A stretch of 64,000 nucleotides of DNA from DASQDN01 sp963825845. Lineage in GTDB: Bacteria > Acidobacteriota > Terriglobia > Bryobacterales > Bryobacteraceae. Positions 28,631 through 37,490 of this stretch are shown one piece after another. The translations under genes and the position numbers were made by a program. Under the pieces are notes generated by a model, which worked only from the letters and a program-made list of their open reading frames with translations, was not told where the DNA came from and did no database searches. Where the stretch lies: the NCBI GenBank assembly GCA_963825845.1, contig CAWGVL010000080.1, positions 62,001 to 126,000 of the forward strand, read 5' to 3'. The first letter of the stretch is position 1, and every line of letters begins with the position of its first letter.

Positions 28631-29849
28631 CCGTGTCACGCGAGTTGGACCGCCGCAATGGTCGTGTGTATCTGGTGAATTATCTACTTATCTTTCTTGC
28701 GGCGCCGGTAATGTACGTGGGCGTCATACAGGCGGCGTTGTGCAATAAACTCGGCGCGAGCGCGACGCTGGCAAGTCTTCCGGCTTCCGTCCATTTGTTG
28801 GGGCAGATCGCGCCGCTTTTCTTTTCATGGCTTGTGCCCCATCGCTATGAGCAGCGCGTTGTGATTTGGGCGAATGCCATGACAGCGTTGCTCCTCGGTT
28901 GTGTGATGCTGACATTGCTGCTGCCTGTATCGAATGGCTCCCGCATTCTGGCAGTCGTTCTGCAAGGCCTGCTGCAAGGACTCAGCGGTTCTGTTTCCCT
29001 CGTCTTCATGGTGCACTGTCTTCGTCGCGGAACGACGCCTGAAGGCCGGGCGCTTGCTCTCAAGAAGACCTACACCGCGGGACCGGTTACGGCCGTAGCC
29101 GGTTCGCTCGGCGCTCAATATCTCCTGGGCTCGGGGAAGTTGAGCTACCCGCTCGATTTTGCGTTTATCTATGCCGTTGGAGCCTTGTGTGTCGTCGGAG
29201 TAGCTGTGTCCAGCACACGTTTTGTGCTTCCGCCCGTGGACGAGGAACCGCGGACCGGGCTCGTGGCCTATCTGACCGCTGCCGCGAAGCAGTTCTTCGA
29301 CGACCGCCAACTGCGGCGGCTTTGGGCAGCGTACGCTCTGTGGTGGTGTACTCTCGGGAGGCATCTCGAATCTCTCCCTGTTCACTCGTGAGGCCGTCGG
29401 ACGCGATCCCAAAGAACTATCCGGGTTCGTATTGGCCGTTCGATTCGGATGCAAAGCCATTGGCGGATATTTCCTGGGCTTGATCGCTACCCGATCCGGG
29501 ATGCGCGCCGCAGTCATAGGAACAGCATGCCTCGTTGGCGCAGGAATGCTTTGGGCGCTGCTCGTGCCGGGCTACGGATATGTGTTCGCGTTCGGATTGC
29601 TGGGCGCGGGTGAACTTGGGGGCGCCTACTTTCCGAACTATGTCGCGTCCCTGAGCACCGTCGGAGCCGGTACCCGCAATCTCGCGATCCTGACGCTTGC
29701 GACACCCGCCGCCAGTTTCGCTCCTTCGCTCGCATGGATACCTCACCGATCGAATCGGATTTTACGCCAGCTTCATCTTCGGGATTGTCACCGCATCGGC
29801 TGCCGCAGCACTGCTGCTCTCCTCGAGAGGAAGGAAAGAACAGGAATGA
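28627..29849 (+). pseudogene. MFS transporter, two frameshifts
   Basis: About 407 aa if repaired. ATG 28627 overlaps the previous stop (ATGA). Membrane spans run from VYLVNYLLIFLAAPVMYVGV onward. Extra bases near GGG 29356-29358 (LWWCTLGG then ISNLSLFTREAVG) and at 29735 (FAPSLAG then YLTDRIGFYASFIFG) break the frame. The repaired C terminus is LLLSSRGRKEQE, ending TGA 29847-29849, overlapping the next ATG. It belongs to a different MFS branch from the other three transporters here. Likely imports the operon's substrate. Confidence 0.78.
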
Positions 29850-31060
29850 TCATTACCGATGTCAGGACCGTTCTACTCACCGGTCCGAGCACCAATGACC
29901 GCTTCTTCAAAGAAGTGAGAAAGCGTCGTAGCGCGGCGTTCATCGAGGTTCATACCGATACCGATCTCATCGGAATCGGCGAAACCTATGCCGGATATTT
30001 TCTGCCCGAATCTGTTCCTCCGATAGTCGAATTCTTCAAGCCGATTCTGATCGGACAATCGCCGGATGATGTCGAGGTCTTATGGGAGCGGATGTATCAC
30101 TGCGGTAAGTTCTGGTGCCGCGTCGGTCTTGGAACTTCAGTGCTGACCGGTATCGAAGCAGCGCTCTGGGATCTTCGCGGTAAGATGCATGGCGTTCCCG
30201 TTTATCAACTCCTCGGCGGGCGCAAGCACGACAAGTTGATGGGCTACGCGACCGGGGGTCCAAGTAACTATCCCTTGGATCGACTTGGGGAAAAGATGGA
30301 CTACTATCGTTCGCTTGGCTTCATCGGACTGAAAGTCGGAGCCGGGGCGTATCATGCCGGCGCGGGCTGGACTTTGCCGGAGACCGCTTCCGAAGCCGCC
30401 GGCCTCGAAGCGGACAAAGTGGCTTTCATGCGAAAACATGCGGGGCCGGATTTTCAGATCATGCTTGACGGGCACATGGATAATAGCCCGAAGGGTACCT
30501 GGACATTAGAGACGGCAATCGCAGTGACGAAGGCGCTAGAGCCTTACAATCTGTTCTTTCTCGAAGAGCCTCTGCCGTATACCGATCCTTGGAGTTACTC
30601 CGAACTCGCCCGGCAGAGCAAGGTTCCGATCGCAGGCGGCGAGTGTCTTACAGCGGCATACGAATGGCGTGTCTTCGCCGAGCGGGACTGCTTCGATATC
30701 GGTCAGCCCGACGCATCGTTCACAGGGGGACTGAGTGAGTTCATGAAAGTCGCTCGCATGCTGGAGGATCGTGGGCGGGCGATCGCAACTCATGCCTGGG
30801 GCGCGGGAGGCTCGCTCATGCAAAATGTTCACTGCGGGTTTGCCGCAGCGAACACGGCCATCCTCGAAATCGCTCCCGACTATGCAGGTCTGCACGCGGA
30901 TGTGATGGATGGAGCCTTCGTCATGCAGAACGGCTACGTGTTGCCGCCTGAGAAACCCGGACTGGGTATCGTGCTCACTGACACGATTAAGAGCCAGTAC
31001 CCCTTCGAGGAGGGCAGCGGTGAGTTCAACAGCGTGCACGGCAAGATGCTTCGGGACTAA
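29846..31060 (+). CDS. Mandelate racemase/muconate lactonizing enzyme family (sugar-acid dehydratase)
   Basis: 404 aa enolase-superfamily enzyme with ATG inside the MFS stop (ATGA). Landmarks: Lys in IGLKVGAGAYH, Asp in IMLDGHMD, Glu in LFFLEEPLPYTD, Glu in IAGGECL, His in ATHAWGAGG. The His/Trp pattern and long loop after the second strand resemble the fuconate/galactonate/rhamnonate dehydratase groups. It probably makes the 2-keto-3-deoxy acid cleaved by the DHDPS-family enzyme (27722). Confidence 0.92.
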   Translation: MIITDVRTVLLTGPSTNDRFFKEVRKRRSAAFIEVHTDTDLIGIGETYAGYFLPESVPPIVEFFKPILIGQSPDDVEVLWERMYHCGKFWCRVGLGTSVLTGIEAALWDLRGKMHGVPVYQLLGGRKHDKLMGYATGGPSNYPLDRLGEKMDYYRSLGFIGLKVGAGAYHAGAGWTLPETASEAAGLEADKVAFMRKHAGPDFQIMLDGHMDNSPKGTWTLETAIAVTKALEPYNLFFLEEPLPYTDPWSYSELARQSKVPIAGGECLTAAYEWRVFAERDCFDIGQPDASFTGGLSEFMKVARMLEDRGRAIATHAWGAGGSLMQNVHCGFAAANTAILEIAPDYAGLHADVMDGAFVMQNGYVLPPEKPGLGIVLTDTIKSQYPFEEGSGEFNSVHGKMLRD

Positions 31061-31063
31061 AGG

Positions 31064-32092
31064 ATGCCAATGCGTGTATTGATCGATATGCCGGTGCAGC
31101 AAACCTTGTTGCGAAAGCTGCAGGATCTCGCGGAGGTCACTGTTGATGTTTTGCCGGAAACGGAAGTGACACCGGTTCCGCGTGCCGCAGAGGTCCCGGC
31201 GGATCTTGCGCCCGAGATCGACGCGATGTTCTGCACGTATCCGCCGGTCAATCTGGATGAGATGCGCAAGCTTCGTTTTATGCAGATCTCTTCCGCCGGC
31301 TATTCGCAACTATTCGGCTTGAATTTGCCGAAGCGCGGGATACGCGCGAGCAATGCTCGAGGTTGCTTCGATGTGCCGATCGCCGAATGGAATGTGGCGA
31401 TGATCGTGAACCTTGCGCGCGACGTTAGGCAGATGATTCGCAACCAGGATTCTCAGGTATGGGATCGCGGGTCTCGATTCCAGTCCGAGGTACGAGGTTC
31501 CGTTGTGGGTCTCTGGGGTTACGGAGGCATCGGGCGTGAAACGGCGCGCCTGCTGCGAGCAATGGGATTGCGTATTCACGTTCTGTCTCGCGGGGGTATC
31601 GGTCCGGTCGAGAACGTGTACGCGGTTCCGGGTACTGGCGACCCCGACGGGATTTTTCCCGATAAGGTTTTCCTGGCAGGAGACGAACTCGCGTTCCTTG
31701 GTGGATTGAATTTCCTGATTCTCGCGATGCCGTTAACCCCGACAACGGAAGGCATCGTCGGCGAGCGGGAGTTGCGGGCGCTGCCTCGTTCCGCATTTGT
31801 ACTCAATCCATCGCGCGGTCCCTTAATCCAGGAGAACGCGCTGCTCCAAGCTTTGACTGAGAAATGGATTGCAGGAGCCGCGATCGATACCCATTATCAT
31901 TACCCGCTGCCGCCTGAGCACCCACTATGGCGGTTCTCCAACGTGATCCTCACGCCGCACATCTCGGGATCGGCACAAAGCCCGTACTTTCTCGATCGCA
32001 CGTGGGAGATTTTCCTCGAGAACATACGCCGGCTGTTGACCGGTCGGCCCCTGCTGAACGAACTATCGGCGAAGCAGCTATCCGGCGCTTAG
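31064..32092 (+). CDS. D-2-hydroxyacid dehydrogenase
   Basis: 342 aa NAD-dependent dehydrogenase, last gene of the operon. Rossmann VGLWGYGGIGRETARLL, Arg in NPSRGPLIQEN, His in VILTPHISGSA; the loop normally reading DVFxxEP is replaced by DTHYHYPLPPEHPLW, where a Glu is kept. Probably reduces a short 2-oxoacid or oxidises a hydroxyacid from the pathway. ATG 31064 and ATG 31070 are both possible starts. Convergent 4-bp overlap with the amidohydrolase gene. Confidence 0.9.
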   Translation: MPMRVLIDMPVQQTLLRKLQDLAEVTVDVLPETEVTPVPRAAEVPADLAPEIDAMFCTYPPVNLDEMRKLRFMQISSAGYSQLFGLNLPKRGIRASNARGCFDVPIAEWNVAMIVNLARDVRQMIRNQDSQVWDRGSRFQSEVRGSVVGLWGYGGIGRETARLLRAMGLRIHVLSRGGIGPVENVYAVPGTGDPDGIFPDKVFLAGDELAFLGGLNFLILAMPLTPTTEGIVGERELRALPRSAFVLNPSRGPLIQENALLQALTEKWIAGAAIDTHYHYPLPPEHPLWRFSNVILTPHISGSAQSPYFLDRTWEIFLENIRRLLTGRPLLNELSAKQLSGA

Positions 32093-33078
32093 TCGAGTTC
32101 ATATAAATCGGCGGCATTGCGATAGAAGATCGCTTCGACATCGGCGTCTTTCAGATTCCAGCAAGCGAGCCGTAAAGCGCGCAAGGACTCCAGAGCGATG
32201 GGAATCGGTTCGATGCGACCGTATCCGGTGTCCAGGCAGGTATTCTCCGAGGAGACCCAGAGGAAAGAATCGCCAACCGCAACGCAGCGTGCCCGCATAT
32301 GCGAAATCGGAAAGTCCGATCCATACATCAAACGGCGTGGACCAAATGCCCGAAGGATGGCCTCGAACGCGGCGGATTCACAGACGGCGCTCGTATCGAA
32401 CCAGACATTATCCAGACCTCTTAATGCGCCAATTCCCTCAATTGTGTGGTGAGGATTGAAGCCACGTGCGGCATGAGCCAGGATCAATCGAATTTTCGGA
32501 TATGTCGTGCAGTATCGGCGGATGGTCTCCTGGTTCGAGGCGTCTGCGAGCGCTCGCGCCCGAACCATGTGCAACGTTATGGAGAGGCTGAGTTCATTTG
32601 CCACTCGCACATGATCTTCAGGCAGGTAGCTCGAGATGGCCGCATCGAACGTTGGATGGTCTGCCGCATACACGTGATAGCACTTCAATCCGGAGAATCG
32701 GTCGCGCTTTACGGTTGTGAACACCTCGTTGGCGGACATGGTTGGTCTGATCAGCATCTGGGTGCGCGAAGCGTCCGATCGTGCTGCCTCCCTTGCCACG
32801 AACTGATTTGCGGCATCCATATCGATACCCACGTGTGGGAAGCCGAAGAAGAGGCCGTCGCATAAGCGGCCCGGATGGATCCGGTCCATCTGACTGCGGA
32901 AGGTATCCAGCCCCGCGGACGGCGGTCCTGATTTTAAAAGCGCCGGAGGGTCACCGGAGAACTGACTGAGCTCGTACAGGTGCGCGTGAACGTCGAAGAT
33001 GCGATCGGGAACAAAGCTGTCGAGTTCACGACGGAACAACTCTCTGTCCGAATCTGGGACCGCCCAATCGACCGCCAC
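32089..33078 (-). CDS. Amidohydrolase-2 family metal-dependent hydrolase
   Basis: 329 aa TIM-barrel protein. Metal ligands seen: HxH in IFDVHAHLYE, His in RLILAHAARGFNP, Asp in YGSDFPIS; the Lys in SGLKCYHVYA is at the position of the bridging or catalytic base. The family includes lactone hydrolases, uronate isomerase-like and decarboxylase members. As last gene of a GntR-SDR-IclR-amidohydrolase operon, sugar lactone hydrolysis after SDR oxidation is a reasonable guess. Confidence 0.88.
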   Translation of the reverse strand: MAVDWAVPDSDRELFRRELDSFVPDRIFDVHAHLYELSQFSGDPPALLKSGPPSAGLDTFRSQMDRIHPGRLCDGLFFGFPHVGIDMDAANQFVAREAARSDASRTQMLIRPTMSANEVFTTVKRDRFSGLKCYHVYAADHPTFDAAISSYLPEDHVRVANELSLSITLHMVRARALADASNQETIRRYCTTYPKIRLILAHAARGFNPHHTIEGIGALRGLDNVWFDTSAVCESAAFEAILRAFGPRRLMYGSDFPISHMRARCVAVGDSFLWVSSENTCLDTGYGRIEPIPIALESLRALRLACWNLKDADVEAIFYRNAADLYELD

Positions 33079-33084
33079 GAATTG

Positions 33085-33902
33085 TCAGCAGGCCCGTTTG
33101 ATGTTCTGCGGCGTAGCACGATTCAGATCGAGATTGTCCTGAGCGAGAGCATCACCGATTGCGGCGGCCGCGCCTTTGGTCTCTCGGATAAGAAACGCAT
33201 AGCTCTCTTCCGTAAATTGGGCCGAAGTGGCCGAGACGCTTACGGCAGCGATTGCACGGCCGCACGAATCGAAGACGGGCGCTCCGATGCAGCGCAATCC
33301 CAGCTCATCCTCCTCGTCATCCAACGAAAAGCCGTTCTGGACGACGCGCGCTAACTCTTCACGAAGCTTCCTCGGAGACGAAATCGTGTTCTCGTTGTGG
33401 CGCGGAAGGCCGTGTTCCCTGAGCAGACTCTCCAGTTCAGGCTCGCTCAATATGCAATGAGCGCCTTGCCGAGGCCGGTACAATGCACGTCCATTCGCTT
33501 ACCGATCCACGTCGCCGTTCGCGGGCCGTCGAGGGGACTATGCTTGGCAACGATGACGGCCTCATTGTCTTTGAGAATGGCCATATGGGCCGTCATTCGC
33601 GCGCGGCGAACGAGGTTGCCCAGGAAAGGAGCCGCCTGCTGCCGGAGGCTCAGCCCACTCCAGGCGGAGTTGGAAAGCTGCACCAGGTTCACCCCGAACA
33701 GATACCGGCTGGTACGTTCATTTCTCTGCACATACCCCCGGCGTTCGAGCGTTACCAGCAGGTAGTGGATAGAGCTGCGAGGGAAGCGCGACTGCTCGAC
33801 GAGTTCCGGGAGTGTGAGGCCTGCTCGTGACTTCGCAAGCAATTCCAGAATTGAGAGCGCCCGATCGAGCGCCGGAACAGTTTGAGTCTTGATCGCGGCC
33901 AT
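33085..33902 (-). pseudogene. IclR family regulator, one frameshift
   Basis: About 272 aa if repaired. IclR HTH at 8-70 (ALDRALSILELLAKSRAGL, SRFPRSSIHYLLVTLERRGY) and GAF-like effector domain (GKRMDVHCTGLGKALIAY then LSEPELESLLREHG). One T is missing at 33449-33450. The second part carries VSVSATSAQFTEESYAFLIRE, the normal IclR C terminus. Repair restores an intact protein, so error is likely. It lies 12 bp downstream of the SDR gene and 6 bp before the amidohydrolase. Confidence 0.82.
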
Positions 33903-33914
33903 CTGTTCTCTCCT

Positions 33915-34670
33915 TTACGCCTTTGGCAGCAGCAGTCCCCCGTCCACTCGCAAGCAGCTTCCGGTGATATAAGCCGCTTCGTCGGAGACGAGGAATCGAA
34001 CTGCATTTGCAATGTCCGTCGCGGATGCCAGATGCCCCATCGGCAGCCTGCTGCCCTCACGCTGGATCTCTTCTTCCGAATACAGCGTGCGTTCGCCGGG
34101 TGTATCTGTCCAACCAGGCTCCACTACGTTGACGCGAATGTTATCGCGAACCAATTCGGCGGCCCACGTACGGGCCATGTGGTTCACCGCGGCCTTGGCG
34201 CCGTTGTAGGCAGTATTGTTCGGGAATGGCTGGACCGCATGCACGGAACTGATCATCACGATCGAACCGCTCTTCTGTTGCGTCATTTGGCGGGCCGCGA
34301 GTTGGCTGCAGTGAAATACGCCCCATAACGCGACCGACCACACCTTCTCGACGTCTTCGATTGAAAGATCCACAAGCGGCTTGCGCTTATTCACCGCCGC
34401 GTTGTTGACCAGTATGTCGATGCGTCCGAACTGGTCAACAATTTCGCGAAACATCAGCTCCACCTCGCTTCGATTGCCGACGTCGGCGCGGATGAATAGT
34501 GCTTTGCGTCCATGGCCGCGAACCAACTCGAGTGTCCGGGCCGCCTGCTCGTCGGGGCAGATGTCACAGAAAACGATGTCGGCTCCCGAACGCGCAAGCT
34601 CCGCTGCAACAGCTTGGCCGATGCCTCTGGCGCCACCGGTGACGACGGCTACTTTGCCTTCAAGACTCAT
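33915..34670 (-). CDS. Short-chain dehydrogenase/reductase (SDR)
   Basis: 251 aa classical SDR from ATG 34670 (MSLEGKVAVVTGGARGIGQAVA). NNAAVNKRKP, Ser in MISSVHAV, YxxxK in YNGAKAAVNHMARTWAAEL, and a C-terminal ITGSCLRVDGG are all present. Probably a sugar or polyol dehydrogenase. The start overlaps the GntR stop (ATGA). Confidence 0.93.
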   Translation of the reverse strand: MSLEGKVAVVTGGARGIGQAVAAELARSGADIVFCDICPDEQAARTLELVRGHGRKALFIRADVGNRSEVELMFREIVDQFGRIDILVNNAAVNKRKPLVDLSIEDVEKVWSVALWGVFHCSQLAARQMTQQKSGSIVMISSVHAVQPFPNNTAYNGAKAAVNHMARTWAAELVRDNIRVNVVEPGWTDTPGERTLYSEEEIQREGSRLPMGHLASATDIANAVRFLVSDEAAYITGSCLRVDGGLLLPKA

Positions 34671-35299
34671 AAGCCGAGATGAAATCGGACACATTGGTCT
34701 GCGGTCTGGTCCGACGCTCCCGACAAGAGTCGGATGAAACCCCGGTGCTGTTCATCGAGCAGCTCGGGAGTCAGGTCGGGGCGGGACATCCGAAAAGCGG
34801 ACCCATACGCGAAATACGGCACCATCAGATTGCGAAGCGCCGAGAAGAGCCGCTTATTCCGCGAGCGCTCCCATATAAGCGAGTGGAAATCCAGATCAGC
34901 CTGTGTGCACTCGATATACCGCCGCTCCCGATAGGACTGCGCCATTTGGTCCGCCAGCGTGTCCAGTGTTTGTACATCACTAGACGTGATGTTTGGTATC
35001 GCCAGTTCCAGCGCGAGGACTTCTAACGGCAGCCTGACCTGTTGAACTTCGGTCCTGTCCTGTTCGTTAAACTCCAGCACCGAAAAGCCGTAGTTTTGGG
35101 AATGCGAAACCAGTCCTTCCTGCGCCAGGACCAGCAGCGCTTCACGAACAGGTCCGCGACTGACGTTCATCTCGGAAGCCAGAGCAACTTCCGATAGCGG
35201 CTGACCCGGGCGGAACCGACCTTCGAGTAGCGCGCGCCGAATCGTTTCGCCGACGGTCTGCCGGATCGAAACAGGCTTCACCTGCGGAAGGAGGCTCAT
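34667..35299 (-). CDS. GntR family regulator, FadR/FCD subfamily
   Basis: 210 aa. Winged helix in residues 10-75 (GETIRRALLEGRFRPGQPL, ALASEMNVSRGPVREALL) then FCD domain with TQADLDFHSLIWERSRNKRL metal-His motif; the C terminus is shorter than the other two GntR proteins. It heads the operon running to 32089. The promoter region has TTGACG and TATCAT with an ACTGTAGACAGT palindrome just upstream, so autoregulation is likely. Confidence 0.93.
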   Translation of the reverse strand: MSLLPQVKPVSIRQTVGETIRRALLEGRFRPGQPLSEVALASEMNVSRGPVREALLVLAQEGLVSHSQNYGFSVLEFNEQDRTEVQQVRLPLEVLALELAIPNITSSDVQTLDTLADQMAQSYRERRYIECTQADLDFHSLIWERSRNKRLFSALRNLMVPYFAYGSAFRMSRPDLTPELLDEQHRGFIRLLSGASDQTADQCVRFHLGL

Positions 35300-35312
35300 A
35301 GCGCGATGGAGA

Positions 35313-35342
35313 ATGATACGAAAAGGTTAGTCACGTCGTCAA
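35313..35342 (-). promoter_or_regulatory. Promoter of the GntR-SDR-IclR-amidohydrolase operon
   Basis: Minus strand -35 TTGACG (35342-35337), 18-bp spacer, -10 TATCAT (35318-35313). The predicted RNA start is about 7 nt before ATG 35299. The -35 touches the operator repeat. Confidence 0.55.
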
Positions 35343-35361
35343 CAGTAAACTGTAGACAGTT
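35342..35361. promoter_or_regulatory. Operator, overlapping ACAGT/ACTGT repeats
   Basis: AACTGTAGACAGTT (35348-35361) is a perfect 14-bp dyad; a further ACAGT half-site begins at 35343, making ACAGT-AA-ACTGT-AG-ACAGT with 7-bp period. It matches the ACTGTCGACAG sites at 48.18, 57.59 and 59.40 kb except at one central base. Likely bound by a FadR-type GntR protein. Confidence 0.6.
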
Positions 35362-35399
35362 CGCGCAAACGCGTTCCATCCTTTTAGTCTGTAAGCTGG

Positions 35400-36494
35400 C
35401 TACCGGATCTTCCCCCGAGCCGCCACCTGCCAGCATCCCTCCACCACTCCATTGCGGTGGAAGTGAATCGTGTCATGCATGTTGACGCAAGGGCAGACGT
35501 GATTGGGAATGATCGTGAGCCGGTCGCCGACTTTCGGAGAATAACCCGATGCCCCGAGATCGAGGTGCCCATGTTCCTCCGACATAGACGCGAATTCCAC
35601 GTCGGGGTGCTCGACAATGCGCCCGAACCCGGTCTTTTCCCCCGATAACCATCGGTCGCTCGAGAATGTCTTCGAGCCGCCGTCGACGATCGCGCGGCCC
35701 TGCACGGCTGTGCTCACGACCGTGACCAGAATGTGCAGAGCGCAATCGTCCCATGTGCAGGCGCCGACACCGGCAGTGTTCCTGTCGTTGAATACATAAG
35801 TGCCAGGCCGCGTTTCCGTTACGCCTTCGATCAGGTGGCTATTGCGCGCAATCGGTGTACTGCCCGCACTCACAATTTCGCACGCGAGTCCGCTGTGCTG
35901 CAGCCGATCTTTGATGTCCGCAATCATTGCCGACACTTCGGCCAGGGGCAAGGCTTGCTCTGCGGGATCCGACCAGATGTGTCCGGGAAACGTGCTGATT
36001 CCTGCGAACGTGACGTTCGGAAGCCGGGTTATCACGTGAGCGAGATTCTCGACCTCCTGCGGCGATGCCACGCCGCACCTTTGCAGGCCGGAATCAAACT
36101 CGACCAACAGATGAATTGTGGACCCTACGGATGCCGCGGCGTTCGAAATGGCCTCCGCCGTAATGACCGAATCGATCGCGACGATGATCTTCCGATCGCG
36201 CGCGAGGTACGCGAGGCGCTCCAGCTTGGCTCTGCCGAATACCGGGTAATGGACCAGGATGTCGTCCATTCCCTCAGCAGCCATCACCTCGGCTTCGCCC
36301 ACCTTGGCCACCGTGATTCCACGAGAGCCGGCCTTCACCTGCATCCGTGCGATCTCCGGGATCTTGTGCGTCTTCGTATGCGGCCGGAGGTTCAGGTTCG
36401 ACCGGCGGCAGTAATCCGCGAGCGAGGAAATGTTCCGTTCGAGCACATCGAGATCGACAACGATGGCGGGCGTTTCCAATTCTTCTATATGCAT
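35400..36494 (-). CDS. D-threonine aldolase/D-serine dehydratase-like PLP enzyme
   Basis: 364 aa alanine-racemase-fold protein. PLP-binding Lys in LRPHTKTHKIPEIARMQ (residue ~41); C-terminal D-serine-dehydratase domain with zinc ligands in NHVCPCVNMHD. It would cleave or dehydrate a D-3-hydroxy amino acid, PLP- and metal-dependent. Other strands (ILVHYPVFGRAKLERLA, GPxx-type) agree with the DSD/D-TA family. Single gene upstream of the GntR operon (100 bp gap) and divergent from the esterase at 36512 (17 bp gap). Confidence 0.9.
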   Translation of the reverse strand: MHIEELETPAIVVDLDVLERNISSLADYCRRSNLNLRPHTKTHKIPEIARMQVKAGSRGITVAKVGEAEVMAAEGMDDILVHYPVFGRAKLERLAYLARDRKIIVAIDSVITAEAISNAAASVGSTIHLLVEFDSGLQRCGVASPQEVENLAHVITRLPNVTFAGISTFPGHIWSDPAEQALPLAEVSAMIADIKDRLQHSGLACEIVSAGSTPIARNSHLIEGVTETRPGTYVFNDRNTAGVGACTWDDCALHILVTVVSTAVQGRAIVDGGSKTFSSDRWLSGEKTGFGRIVEHPDVEFASMSEEHGHLDLGASGYSPKVGDRLTIIPNHVCPCVNMHDTIHFHRNGVVEGCWQVAARGKIR

Positions 36495-36498
36495 GCAG

Positions 36499-36504
36499 TA
36501 CCTT
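36499..36504 (+). promoter_or_regulatory. -10-like hexamer TACCTT, 7 nt before GTG 36512
   Basis: TACCTT, 7 nt, GTG. It lies in the 17-bp gap to the divergent gene. Another leaderless-type arrangement; it also supports GTG as start. Confidence 0.35.
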
Positions 36505-36511
36505 CAATGAT

Positions 36512-37480
36512 GTGATTGATTCGAAGGAGAAGCAACCCGGCCGGGGCATAAACTCGCTCCTTCTCGTGCTGGTGTTTCTGCTCTCGCTCACGTGCAAGGC
36601 GGAGGCTCAGGACATTTCCTCTTTCTGGCGATCGACACTTTCGCGCCTCGCGTCCGAGCCGCTCGAAACGACCATCCAAGACACGCGCGAGCCGCTCCCA
36701 TACAAAAAGTATCGCGTCGAGTACCGGTCGCTCGGCGGCATCCGCGTGCGAGCGATCCTCTCGATTCCCATTGGCGGAGCGCAGTCGCGGCGCGCGCTTC
36801 CTGCCATTGTCTCAGTCCCGGGTTATGGCGGCCTACAGCAAGGCATCATGCTGGACGAATGCCAGAGAGGCTACGCCATTCTGCAAGTATTTCCCCGATC
36901 CCAGGGACCTTCCGCCGAGCTATGGAAAATCGACGGGCCCGAAAAACTGACCTGGAACTTGAACCAGCCGGAGGGCGCTTACTATCAGGGCGCATATTCC
37001 GACGTCATTCACGGCATCGATTACCTGCTATCACGCGATGACATCGACCGTGACCGCATAGCCATCGCAGGGACCAGTCAGGGAGGAGGAATCGCCCTCG
37101 CGGTTGCATCGCTGGATCCCAGAATCAAAGCGGTCGTCGCGCACGTGCCGTTTCTCTGCGATGTCCGGCGCGCAGCCCGCACGGAAGGTTCATTGATCAA
37201 AAAGCTGCTCGACGACGCTCGCATGAATGACGACAAGCATCTTCGGGTCTTGGAACATTTCGACCCGCTCCAACTCGTTCCGGCCCTCAAGGTTCCGTCT
37301 CTAGTCAGCTCTGGAGGAAAAGATGTTGTCTGTCCCGCCGACACGATTCGGGCCGTTTTCGACCGGATTCCAGGCGTGAAATCGCTATTCCATGACCCTG
37401 AATTGCCGCACACGTCCTCAAACGATTTCTACACGATGACATGGAACTGGCTCGACGCATACGTCGGGCGATTGAAATAA
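36512..37480 (+). CDS. Secreted alpha/beta hydrolase, acetyl xylan esterase (AXE1/CE7) type
   Basis: 322 aa from GTG 36512. Signal segment INSLLLVLVFLLSLTCKAEAQ; Ser nucleophile in AGTSQGGGIALAVA, Asp in SSGGKDVVCPAD, His in DPELPHTSS. The GxSQGG motif and LEHFDPLQLVPALKVPSLVS stretch are those of cephalosporin-C deacetylase/acetyl xylan esterases, which remove O-acetyl groups from sugars. The frame stays open to 36347 but overlaps the divergent gene, so GTG with a following signal peptide is preferred. Convergent with the BNR gene (10 bp gap). Confidence 0.87.
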   Translation: MIDSKEKQPGRGINSLLLVLVFLLSLTCKAEAQDISSFWRSTLSRLASEPLETTIQDTREPLPYKKYRVEYRSLGGIRVRAILSIPIGGAQSRRALPAIVSVPGYGGLQQGIMLDECQRGYAILQVFPRSQGPSAELWKIDGPEKLTWNLNQPEGAYYQGAYSDVIHGIDYLLSRDDIDRDRIAIAGTSQGGGIALAVASLDPRIKAVVAHVPFLCDVRRAARTEGSLIKKLLDDARMNDDKHLRVLEHFDPLQLVPALKVPSLVSSGGKDVVCPADTIRAVFDRIPGVKSLFHDPELPHTSSNDFYTMTWNWLDAYVGRLK

Positions 37481-37490
37481 ATTCCGCAAT

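Noticed and set aside
27689..28639. 316-codon minus-strand frame
   Set aside because: Shadow of the DHDPS-family gene, which shows all its catalytic motifs.
29432..31060. 542-codon fusion of a transporter fragment and the dehydratase
   Set aside because: Two frameshifts in the MFS gene leave its C-terminal part in the same frame as the dehydratase; the true start is ATG 29846 overlapping the repaired MFS stop.
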